Source: DATLFA01 sp039934635
GTDB taxonomy: Bacteria > Actinomycetota > Acidimicrobiia > Acidimicrobiales > WLNW01
DNA length: 11,369 nt
Assembly (NCBI GenBank): GCA_039934635.1
Contig: JBDTLT010000187.1
Span: forward strand, 1-11,369
Direction of reading: 5' to 3'
Part shown: positions 1 to 6,012 of the stretch, in pieces
How positions within the stretch are numbered: the first letter of the stretch is position 1
Layout of the letters: every line of letters begins with the position of its first letter
Program-made: the position numbers and the translations under genes
Notes under the pieces: model-generated
The model's database searches: none
Told to the model about the DNA's origin: nothing
Seen by the model: the letters and a program-made list of their open reading frames with translations, nothing else

Positions 1-1
1 G

Positions 2-2293
2 GCGCTCGGGCCGGCACCGTCGCTCGACGAGTTGTTGTCCGAATTGGCCGACGACGGCCGAGTGATCCACGTCGAACGTTCGGCCGAGCGCGCCGCACGT
101 ACGGCGCAGTTGTCTGGCGCGTTGCCCGCGGCCGTCGCCGCCCGCTGCCCGCCGACGCTGTGGTCGCATCAGGCGGCCGCCATCGATCTCGTGCGCGCCG
201 GCCGCTCGATCGTGGTGGCGACGGGCACTGCCTCGGGCAAGTCGCTGTGCTACCAGTTGCCCATCGCCGAAGCCGTAGGCGATCGCATCCGTCAAGGCAC
301 CGCGCTCGTCATCGGGCCGACGAAGGCATTGGCGCACGATCAGCTCCGCGCGTTGTCGGCCTTCGATTTCCTGGGGCTCGTGGCGGCGACCTATGACGGC
401 GATTCGACGAGTGAAGAACGCACGTGGGTGCGCAATCGAGCCAACGTGGTGTTCACCAATCCGGAGATGATGCACGCCGGCTTGTTGCCTAATCACCAAC
501 GATGGGCGCCCTTCTTGGGGCGGTTGCGCTACGTCGTCGTCGACGAGCTGCACGCGTTGCGCGGTGTGTTCGGCACGCATGCCGCGCACGTGCTGCGCCG
601 GTTGCGCCGCGTGTGCGACCTCTATGGGGCGAGGCCCACGTTCGTGTTCTCGTCGGCCACCATCGGCGACCCGGCCAAGTTGGCGTCGGATCTCTGCGGG
701 TTTCCGGTACTGGCGGTGACCGACGACGGATCGCCGCGCGGTCCGCGTACGTTCGCACTGTTGAACCCTCCGTTGCTCGATGTCGACAACGGCGTGCGCA
801 CGTCGACCAACTCCGAGGCCGCCGCCGTCTCGGCGCGGCTCATCGAGCTCGGCTTGCGAACCATCACGTTTTGTCGCAGCCGCAAAGCAACCGAGTTCGT
901 CGCCGCCGACATTCGCTCGCGCTTGCCGAGCGACCTCAGCGGTCGCATCCGCTCGTATCGGGCCGGCTACCTCACCGCCGAACGACGCGAGATCGAAGAC
1001 GAGCTGGCACGCGGCGAAGCCGTCGGCATCGTCGCCACCACTGCGCTCGAGTTGGGTGTCGACATCGGCGGAGTCGATGCGTGCGTGCTCGCCGGGTTTC
1101 CGGGAACGATCGCGTCGATGTGGCAACAAGCGGGGCGCGCCGGCCGGGGCCAACGACCGAGTGTGACGGTGCTCGTCGCCGGCGAAGATCAGCTCGATCA
1201 ATGGCTCATGGCGCATCCGAACGAACTCTTCACCCGACCGCCCGAGCCGGCGGTCATCAATCCGTCGAACGCCTTCATCCTCGACCCTCACATCGCCTGC
1301 GCGGCATACGAAAAGCCGCTCACCTACGACGATGCGCGGTACTGGTCCGACGACCTCGAGGACAGCGTGCGCGAGCTCGTGCAGCGCGACCAACTGCGGC
1401 TGCGCAGTCGCATTCGCCGCCGCAACAAAACCGAGCCGACCGCAGTGTGGGCCGGCAAAGGTGTGCCCGCACCCAAGGTCGGTCTGCGCACCGGCACCAA
1501 CGGTGAGTTTCGCATCGTGCTCGACGACGACACACTCGTCGGTACGGTCGATCAAGGCCGCGCGTTCAACCTCGTCCATCCGGGCGCGGTGTATCTGCAC
1601 CAGGGCCGGGCGTATCGCGTCGACGCGCTCGACCTCGATCACCGGCGCGCCATCGTCGAGCCACACGACGCGGACGAATACACACAGGCTCGCAGCCAGA
1701 CGTCGATCCGGGTGTTGCGCAGCGAGCGCTGTCGCGCCATTGGTCGGTCGTCGTTGCATCTGGGGGCGGTCGAAGTCACGACGCGCGTCGTCGGCTATCA
1801 ACGGCGCGATACCCGCAGCCGCCGCGTCATCGCCAACGAGGCACTCGACCTGCCGCCGACGGTGCTCACCACACGATCGTTCTGGTACGTCGTCGGTGCC
1901 GAAGTGCTCGTCGATGCCGGTGTCGCGCCCGACTCGGTTGCCGGCACGTTGCACGCGACCGAGCATGCGGCCATCGGCCTGCTGCCGCTGTTCACGATCT
2001 GCGATCGCTGGGATGTCGGCGGCGTGTCGATCGCGCACCACCAAGACACCGACGCCCCCACCGTGTTCGTCTATGACGGCTACGCCGGCGGTGCCGGCAT
2101 CGCCGAGCTCGGATTCTCTGCCGCAGACCGCCACCTCGCGGCCACGCTCGAAGTGATCACCGGCTGCGCGTGTGTTGCCGGTTGTCCCTCGTGCGTGCAG
2201 TCGCCCAAGTGCGGCAACGGCAACGAACCGCTCGACAAGGCCGGCTCGGCGGTACTCCTGCGCACGGTGCTCAACCCTCTACCCGCATCGTGA
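2..2293 (+). CDS. MrfA/YprA-type superfamily 2 DNA helicase with C-terminal zinc-binding DUF1998-like domain (5' end outside window)
   Basis: An ATP-dependent DNA translocase/helicase of the MrfA/YprA/Hrq1 group, which acts in repair of damaged DNA in the cytoplasm. Numbering from the TTG at 32, a Q-motif-like segment (LWSHQ, about 43-47) precedes Walker A (ATGTASGKS, 63-71), a DELH box II (171-174), SSAT motif III (207-210), TALELGVDIGG motif V (337-347) and QQAGRAGR motif VI (365-372). The C-terminus carries a cysteine cluster (Cys712, 714, 718, 721 and 727), as expected of the DUF1998 zinc-binding region. The frame is open from base 2 to the TTG with plausible coding content (ALGPAPSLDE), and MrfA-type proteins normally have more N-terminal sequence. 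I therefore treat it as 5'-partial and the TTG as an arbitrary start. It runs tail-to-tail into the tadE-like gene with a 23-base overlap. From memory, M. tuberculosis Rv3649 is the matching helicase beside a tad locus. MrfA identity within the Lhr/YprA/Hrq1 superfamily is likely but not certain. Confidence 0.9.
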   Translation, partial: ALGPAPSLDELLSELADDGRVIHVERSAERAARTAQLSGALPAAVAARCPPTLWSHQAAAIDLVRAGRSIVVATGTASGKSLCYQLPIAEAVGDRIRQGTALVIGPTKALAHDQLRALSAFDFLGLVAATYDGDSTSEERTWVRNRANVVFTNPEMMHAGLLPNHQRWAPFLGRLRYVVVDELHALRGVFGTHAAHVLRRLRRVCDLYGARPTFVFSSATIGDPAKLASDLCGFPVLAVTDDGSPRGPRTFALLNPPLLDVDNGVRTSTNSEAAAVSARLIELGLRTITFCRSRKATEFVAADIRSRLPSDLSGRIRSYRAGYLTAERREIEDELARGEAVGIVATTALELGVDIGGVDACVLAGFPGTIASMWQQAGRAGRGQRPSVTVLVAGEDQLDQWLMAHPNELFTRPPEPAVINPSNAFILDPHIACAAYEKPLTYDDARYWSDDLEDSVRELVQRDQLRLRSRIRRRNKTEPTAVWAGKGVPAPKVGLRTGTNGEFRIVLDDDTLVGTVDQGRAFNLVHPGAVYLHQGRAYRVDALDLDHRRAIVEPHDADEYTQARSQTSIRVLRSERCRAIGRSSLHLGAVEVTTRVVGYQRRDTRSRRVIANEALDLPPTVLTTRSFWYVVGAEVLVDAGVAPDSVAGTLHATEHAAIGLLPLFTICDRWDVGGVSIAHHQDTDAPTVFVYDGYAGGAGIAELGFSAADRHLAATLEVITGCACVAGCPSCVQSPKCGNGNEPLDKAGSAVLLRTVLNPLPAS

Positions 2294-2648
2294 GCTGATC
2301 GCGCAACACCACCGCCGGTGCGAGCGGGCCCACCAACGGCACATCGGTCGGACATCGATACGTCACGCGCACGGTCACCCAATCACCGGCGCGAACGACG
2401 ACGACGCTGAGTCGCGACGGCGCGAGACCAGACCCTTCGCTCGCCGCTCGCCGAATCGCGTCGTCTCCGAGACCGACCGATGCCGCGCGCGCCGCGCTGC
2501 CCGCCGCGTGCGTCACTCGTACCGAGTCGCGCGCCACGAAACCGACTTGCACTACGACCAACGCGAGAGTGAGCACCAAGGGCAGGACGAGCGCCAACTC
2601 GACGGTCGCCTGCCCCCGGGCACTACGCAACGCGCGACGTGATCTCAT
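2271..2648 (-). CDS. TadE-like minor pilin/pseudopilin
   Basis: A small membrane-anchored pseudopilin of the TadE family, expected to be processed by a prepilin peptidase and to join or support assembly of the Flp pilus. From the ATG at 2648 it is 125 residues. A basic leader (MRSRRALRSARG) is followed by QATVELALVLPLVL, where Gly12 is the probable cleavage residue, Glu17 the conserved +5 glutamate, and about 18-38 the single membrane helix. The remaining roughly 85 residues form an extracytoplasmic domain containing one cysteine (Cys99). An upstream in-frame start at 2729 would add an Arg-rich stretch lying inside the pilin gene, so 2648 is preferred. That start overlaps the pilin gene by 26 bases with only a weak GAG-type ribosome site, which suggests coupled translation. 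It is the last gene of the tad operon and overlaps the convergent helicase. The short TadE-like/secretion gene found beyond tadE in mycobacteria (Rv3654c) has no counterpart here. Confidence 0.85.
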   Translation of the reverse strand: MRSRRALRSARGQATVELALVLPLVLTLALVVVQVGFVARDSVRVTHAAGSAARAASVGLGDDAIRRAASEGSGLAPSRLSVVVVRAGDWVTVRVTYRCPTDVPLVGPLAPAVVLRDQLTMRVEG

Positions 2649-2859
2649 TGAACACTCGATCGAATAGCGCGCCGATCTTGCCGCTCTGCGCCGCCCATGC
2701 CGTAACCGCGAGTGCCACTGTCGCCACACCGAGCAGCAACAGCACGTACTCGGTCACCGCTTGGCCGCGCTGACCACGGGCCGCCGGCCGCAGTCGCGAC
2801 CGACGCGCGAGTGATGACGCCAACGCGTATGCGTAGGCGCGCTGGATGATGATGACCAT
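2623..2859 (-). CDS. Flp-type (type IVb) major pilin precursor, DUF4244-like
   Basis: A 78-residue prepilin expected to be cleaved at the membrane and polymerised into the Tad filament. The diagnostic signature is a glycine-preceded GQAVTEYVLLLL segment: cleavage after Gly32 leaves Glu at +5 and Tyr at +6 of the mature protein, the hallmark of Flp pilins. The mature chain would be about 46 residues with a membrane/assembly helix (about 38-52) and a short tail ending in FDRVFNEITSRVA. The 32-residue leader is long, starting with hydrophobic MVIII before an Arg-rich stretch. The start is well fixed: GGAGGA lies at 2866-2871, seven to eight bases from the ATG. It follows tadC by 48 bases, the only real gap within the tad run, and overlaps tadE by 26 bases. 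Actinobacterial homologues are often annotated DUF4244 (Rv3656c-like), but the EY motif here is closer to canonical Flp. Confidence 0.85.
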   Translation of the reverse strand: MVIIIQRAYAYALASSLARRSRLRPAARGQRGQAVTEYVLLLLGVATVALAVTAWAAQSGKIGALFDRVFNEITSRVA

Positions 2860-2880
2860 GACCTGTCCTCCGAATTCGGA
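2860..2880 (-). promoter_or_regulatory. Strong ribosome binding site of the pilin gene inside a perfect 12-base palindrome
   Basis: The GGAGGA Shine-Dalgarno (2866-2871, minus strand) is the best ribosome site I see in the tad run. It overlaps a perfect palindrome, TCCGAATTCGGA, at 2869-2880. In the mRNA this could fold into a short hairpin (stem UCCG/CGGA, loop AAUU) that partly covers the ribosome site. It could equally be a dyad for a DNA-binding protein, or chance. The sequence is directly visible; the regulatory role is inference. Confidence 0.5.
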
Positions 2881-2907
2881 ATGGTTTGCGCGGGGGAAGC
2901 GGGATGC

Positions 2908-3438
2908 TCAGCCCGTCGTCGTGAGCCCGCTGACGACGGTGAGAATGAATGGCGCCACGGTGAGCAGCGCGAATGCCGGGAGGCAGCAGAAAACCAGCGG
3001 GAACAACAACTGCACCGGCAACTTGCGGGCGCGCTCTTCGAGGACCCGCCGTTGCGCGAGGCGGATCTCGATGGCGGCGCGCTCTAGCGCCGGCACGACC
3101 GGTGTGCCGTAGCGAGCGGCCATCGACAACGCGCTCGAGAGCGGGCGCACGATCTCGCCCACCCGTGACGGCAGGTCGGCGAGCACATCGCTCAGCCGCG
3201 CGCCGTCGTCGACCTGGGCGACGCCATCCGCGAGCGCGTCACCAAGAGGGCCACGCGTGTGGGCCGCCACCAGCCGCAGTGCAGCCGCAACAGTGAGGCC
3301 CGCCCCACAGGCCAAGGCGAAAATGTCGACGACGTCGGCCACCGCAAACGGGTCGACCACGGTCGCACGGGCGCGACGGCGGCGGCGCCGCCGCGCGACG
3401 GCGATGCACGCGCTGATGGCCGCGAAAAGAGCGATCAC
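2908..3438 (-). CDS. TadC-like inner-membrane platform protein (T2SSF domain)
   Basis: A type II secretion F-domain membrane protein forming, with TadB, the cytoplasmic-membrane platform on which the TadA ATPase acts. From the GTG at 3438 it has 176 residues: an N-terminal hydrophobic helix (about 1-15), an Arg-only patch (16-24), a helical domain with DPFAVADVVDIFALACGAG (29-47), and a C-terminal hydrophobic hairpin beginning KLPVQLLFPLVFCCLPAFAL (139-158). That last segment closely resembles the TadC family signature. The GTG is chosen because it overlaps the tadB stop as GTGA (3438-3435) with a GGGGA ribosome site just upstream. The longer GTG at 3510 would force a 76-base overlap and add an unlikely Arg-rich leader. 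It is slightly short for the family and matches the Rv3657c position in the mycobacterial cluster. Confidence 0.85.
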   Translation of the reverse strand: MIALFAAISACIAVARRRRRRRARATVVDPFAVADVVDIFALACGAGLTVAAALRLVAAHTRGPLGDALADGVAQVDDGARLSDVLADLPSRVGEIVRPLSSALSMAARYGTPVVPALERAAIEIRLAQRRVLEERARKLPVQLLFPLVFCCLPAFALLTVAPFILTVVSGLTTTG

Positions 3439-3992
3439 CGCGCCGTCCCCGACAACCGTCGGATCCAACAGAGCCCGGCGATTTCGCTCGCGATGCCACC
3501 GACGAGGCACAGCTGCCCGGCGCTCGACTGGACGACGGCCGTGGCGATCGATGGGTCGACCGCGGCGATCACCAGCGCGAACGCAAACGGCGCAACGCCG
3601 ATGACAAGTGCAGACGCGCGCGCCTGCGCCGCCATCACCTCGGCCTCACGTTGTGCCGACGCGCGGGCTCGCAACGAAGACGCCAACGCGTCGAACGTGT
3701 GCGCCGCGCCGCCGCCGAGCGTGTGCGCAATCACCATCGCCGCCGCCACCATCTGCCGCGCCGGAGAATTGGAGGCACCCGCCCACTCCGCGAACGACTC
3801 CGCGAGCGGACGGCCATGGTCGGCACCCGCGAGGACGATCGCCAAGTCGCGTCGCAACGAGTCGCCGAGCGCTTCGCTCGCTTCGCGCAGCGCGACGGTG
3901 AGCGAACTGCCGCTGCGGAGAAAGCGCGCGACGGTCTCGAGCAACTCGGGTAGCTCTCGATCGGGGGTGTCACGACGCCGCACACCGATCAT
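3435..3992 (-). CDS. TadB-like inner-membrane platform protein (short T2SSF domain protein)
   Basis: The second F-domain membrane protein of the pilus platform. From the ATG at 3992 it has 185 residues. The T2SSF region contains ELPELLETVARFLRSGSSL (13-31), which is the typical start of the domain, and LGGGAAHTFDALASSLRAR (92-110). Two membrane helices follow at about 129-147 and 158-178. The start is fixed by an ATGA overlap with the tadA stop (3992-3989), the classic signature of coupled translation. A longer reading from 4241 lies inside tadA and is Arg/His-rich shadow sequence. It is shorter than usual TadB proteins, which carry one or two membrane helices before the F domain; these are absent here. 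The length is genuine as far as the sequence shows, with no frameshift visible. Assignment of TadB versus TadC is by position and could be swapped. Confidence 0.83.
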   Translation of the reverse strand: MIGVRRRDTPDRELPELLETVARFLRSGSSLTVALREASEALGDSLRRDLAIVLAGADHGRPLAESFAEWAGASNSPARQMVAAAMVIAHTLGGGAAHTFDALASSLRARASAQREAEVMAAQARASALVIGVAPFAFALVIAAVDPSIATAVVQSSAGQLCLVGGIASEIAGLCWIRRLSGTAR

Positions 3993-4942
3993 CGCGGCAC
4001 CGTGCCGATAGGCGGGCCACGATCGATGATCGACCGAGCGCTCCACCCGTCGGACGAGGAGTCGACTCGGGCGATGTCGACGACTCTGCGGCATCCGTTG
4101 ACGCCTCGAGCAACATGGACGACGAGGTCGATCGACGAACCGATCTGCTGGCGTATGGCATCGAGGGGCAACCCGCTGGCCGCCACGAGCACCATCGTCT
4201 CGATGCGACGCAGCGCGTCGATCACACCATTGGCATGGCACGTCGACATCGAGCCGCTGTGGCCGGTGTTCATCGCCTGCACCATGTCGAAGGCTTCGCC
4301 GCCGCGCACTTCGCCGACGATCAGTCGGTCGGGCCGCATGCGCAGTGCGTTGCGCACAAGCTCACGTTGATCGATGGCGCCCGCGCCTTCGGCGTTTGCC
4401 GGGCGCACTTCGAGCCGTACGACGTGCGGAAGACGTAGGCGCAGCTCGGCTGCGTCTTCGATGGTGATGATGCGTTCGCCGGCATCGATGCGACCCGCAA
4501 GCGCATTGAGCAGTGTGGTCTTGCCGGCGCTCGTCGCACCGCTCACGATCAGGTTGCGCCGTTCGTCGATAGCGCGGTGCAGTGCATCGACGACGATCGC
4601 ATCACCGAAGTCGTGCAGTGCGACGTCGACCGGCCGAAAACGACGAATCGTGAGATGTGGACCGTCGATCGCAACCGGTGGAACCACCACGTGCACTCGC
4701 GATCCGTCGGCGAGACGACCATCGGCGAAAGGTGACGACCGATCGACCCGTCGACCCAACGGACCCAGCACGCGTTCGATCAACGCCTCGACTTCGACCG
4801 CGGACAGGTGCGCATCGGTAGCGACGAGCGCGCCGGCTCGCTCGATCCACACGGCACCAGAGCCGTTGACCATCACTTCGCTGACATGCGCGTCGGCGAG
4901 AAATTGTTGCAGCGGCCCGAGTGCGGACGCTTTGGACGACAT
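3989..4942 (-). CDS. tadA: TadA/CpaF pilus-assembly ATPase
   Basis: A hexameric secretion ATPase of the VirB11/GspE superfamily that powers pilin polymerisation from the cytoplasmic face of the membrane. The 317 residues contain all four hallmark motifs: Walker A GATSAGKT (135-142), Asp box ITIEDAAEL (159-167), Walker B LIVGEVRGGE (207-216) and His box GHSGSMSTCHAN (227-238). The N-terminal domain has LADAHVSEVMVNG (15-27) and RRFRPV (100-105), typical of CpaF. It is compact compared with CpaF proteins of 400 or more residues because it lacks the N-terminal helical extension. The ATG at 4942 begins close to the usual domain start; only a weak GAG-type ribosome site lies upstream. It is the first gene of the operon, divergent from the HAD gene. 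In mycobacteria and streptomycetes a CpaE/Ssd-like gene normally precedes it; none is present here. Confidence 0.95.
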   Translation of the reverse strand: MSSKASALGPLQQFLADAHVSEVMVNGSGAVWIERAGALVATDAHLSAVEVEALIERVLGPLGRRVDRSSPFADGRLADGSRVHVVVPPVAIDGPHLTIRRFRPVDVALHDFGDAIVVDALHRAIDERRNLIVSGATSAGKTTLLNALAGRIDAGERIITIEDAAELRLRLPHVVRLEVRPANAEGAGAIDQRELVRNALRMRPDRLIVGEVRGGEAFDMVQAMNTGHSGSMSTCHANGVIDALRRIETMVLVAASGLPLDAIRQQIGSSIDLVVHVARGVNGCRRVVDIARVDSSSDGWSARSIIDRGPPIGTVPR

Positions 4943-5076
4943 GTTGCGCGCTCGCTCGTGTCCGTCCCGACGGTGCGGGGTGGGTAGAGGCCACAGCCGG
5001 TGGCGAGCGCAGGTCGTGCTGCGTGGTGGTCACCTTAGTGAGGGGCAGTGACAGTGGCAATGGCTATCGTGAACGC
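4943..5076. promoter_or_regulatory. Divergent intergenic region between the tad operon and the HAD-IB gene
   Basis: These 134 bases must carry promoters for both directions unless transcripts enter from elsewhere. An inverted repeat TCAC-ctta-GTGA sits at 5030-5041. A TATCGT sequence at 5065-5070 fits the actinobacterial -10 pattern TAnnnT and ends seven bases before the GTG at 5077, a spacing that would give a leaderless HAD mRNA. I see no convincing -35 element in either direction and no clear -10 for tadA. The location is solid; the elements are tentative. Confidence 0.4.
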
Positions 5077-5877
5077 GTGCAGGCTGCCTTTTTCGACCTC
5101 GACAAGACGGTGATCGCCAAGGCCGCGCTGATGGCGTTCGGTCGGCCGCTGCACGACGCGGGCTACATCTCGCGCTGGCTCGTGTTGCGCTCGCTGTACG
5201 GGCAGTTGGTGTTCCGTTACTTCGGTGCCGACGAAGCGCGGATGAAGAAGATACGCGAGGCGTCGTTGCGGCTCTCCAAGGGCTGGGACCAAGCAAAGGT
5301 CACGGCGCTCGTGCGCGAGACGCTCACCGAAGTCATCGAGCCGATCGTCTACGAAGAAGCACTCGATCTCATCGACAGCCATCGCGCGGCAGGACATCGC
5401 ATCTACATCGTGTCGGCGTCGCCGGCCGAGATCGTCACGCCGCTGGCCCAATATCTCGGCGTCGACAGCACGATCTCGACTCGCCCCGAAATCGACGCCG
5501 ACGGTCGCTATACGGGCAGGGTCGAGTTCTACGCCTACGGGCCGTACAAGGCGGTGGCCATGCGGGAGTTGGCGGTCACCGAGGGCATCGACCTCGCCGA
5601 GTCGTTCGCCTACTCCGATTCGATCACCGACTTGCCGATGCTCGAGGCCGTCGGTCATCCCGTGGCCGTCAACCCCGACCGCGATCTGCGGCGCGTCGCG
5701 GCCGAGCGCGGGTGGGAGATCCGCACGTTCGAATCAACGGTGGCGCTCCGAACCCGCCGTCACGTGAAGCCCGTTGCCATCGGCAGCGGCACCGTCGCCC
5801 TCGCCGGAGTTGCGACCGCGACGTGGTGGTACCTACGACGCGCCAAAAACACCCGCCGGTTCGCGAGGTGGCGTTAG
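5077..5877 (+). CDS. HAD superfamily IB hydrolase (SerB/Rv3661-like phosphatase) with C-terminal membrane helix
   Basis: A haloacid-dehalogenase phosphatase of subfamily IB, the phosphoserine-phosphatase-like group. Substrate cannot be read from sequence; small phosphomonoesters or a lysophospholipid-type phosphate are possible. From the GTG at 5077 it has 266 residues. Motif I is DLDKT (Asp7 nucleophile, Asp9 acid/base; 7-11), motif II SAS (113-115), the motif III lysine is Lys158 in GPYKAVAMREL, and motif IV is YSDSITDLPML (Asp181 and Asp185). The helical cap lies at about 20-95. A hydrophobic segment (about 231-253, GSGTVALAGVATATWWYL) followed by RRAKNTRRFARWR indicates a C-terminal membrane anchor. 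The GTG at 5038 has a GGTGG ribosome-like site eight bases upstream and would add 13 residues, but those codons are poor in G/C-ending bases, so 5077 is preferred. Position and divergent orientation match Rv3661. Confidence 0.9.
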   Translation: MQAAFFDLDKTVIAKAALMAFGRPLHDAGYISRWLVLRSLYGQLVFRYFGADEARMKKIREASLRLSKGWDQAKVTALVRETLTEVIEPIVYEEALDLIDSHRAAGHRIYIVSASPAEIVTPLAQYLGVDSTISTRPEIDADGRYTGRVEFYAYGPYKAVAMRELAVTEGIDLAESFAYSDSITDLPMLEAVGHPVAVNPDRDLRRVAAERGWEIRTFESTVALRTRRHVKPVAIGSGTVALAGVATATWWYLRRAKNTRRFARWR

Positions 5878-5911
5878 ATATTTCAGAACCGCGGGACGGG
5901 TCCGAAAAAGC

Positions 5912-5986
5912 TCAGGCGGTGCGGAGCTTCTTCGCGGCGAAAGCCAGCAACCCACCGAGGGCAAGGAGGAGGAACAGTTTCTTCAT
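5912..5986 (-). CDS. Putative 24-residue membrane microprotein
   Basis: A small open frame in the gap between the HAD gene and the SARP gene, read on the minus strand as MKKLFLLLALGGLLAFAA followed by KKLRTA and a TGA stop. It has a Lys-Lys start, about fifteen hydrophobic residues and a basic tail, the layout of a single-span membrane peptide. An AAGGTGG Shine-Dalgarno-like sequence lies five bases upstream of the ATG. Most codons end in G or C, as in the neighbouring genes. Comparable tiny KKL…KKLR proteins are common in actinobacterial genomes, but I do not recognise a specific family. Its start is only 26 bases from the divergent start of the SARP gene, so its promoter would lie within that gene's coding sequence. 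Function unknown. Confidence 0.55.
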   Translation of the reverse strand: MKKLFLLLALGGLLAFAAKKLRTA

Positions 5987-6012
5987 CCCGCCCACCTTAG
6001 GCGCACAATGGG

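Noticed and set aside
3371..3402. GC-rich repeat-like stretch (cggcggcggcgccgccg) resembling a repeat or hairpin element
   Set aside because: It is the coding sequence of the poly-arginine patch of the TadC-like protein after its first membrane helix; no independent repeat copies seen.
3993..4241. Upstream extension of the tadB-like gene
   Set aside because: It lies wholly within tadA, is Arg/His/Cys-rich, and the ATGA overlap at 3992 explains the start.
5893..5910. Possible rho-independent terminator after the HAD gene (GGAC/GTCC self-complementary stretch near an A run)
   Set aside because: The perfect arms leave only a two-base loop, the alternative stem is three pairs, and the run is A rather than T on the HAD strand.
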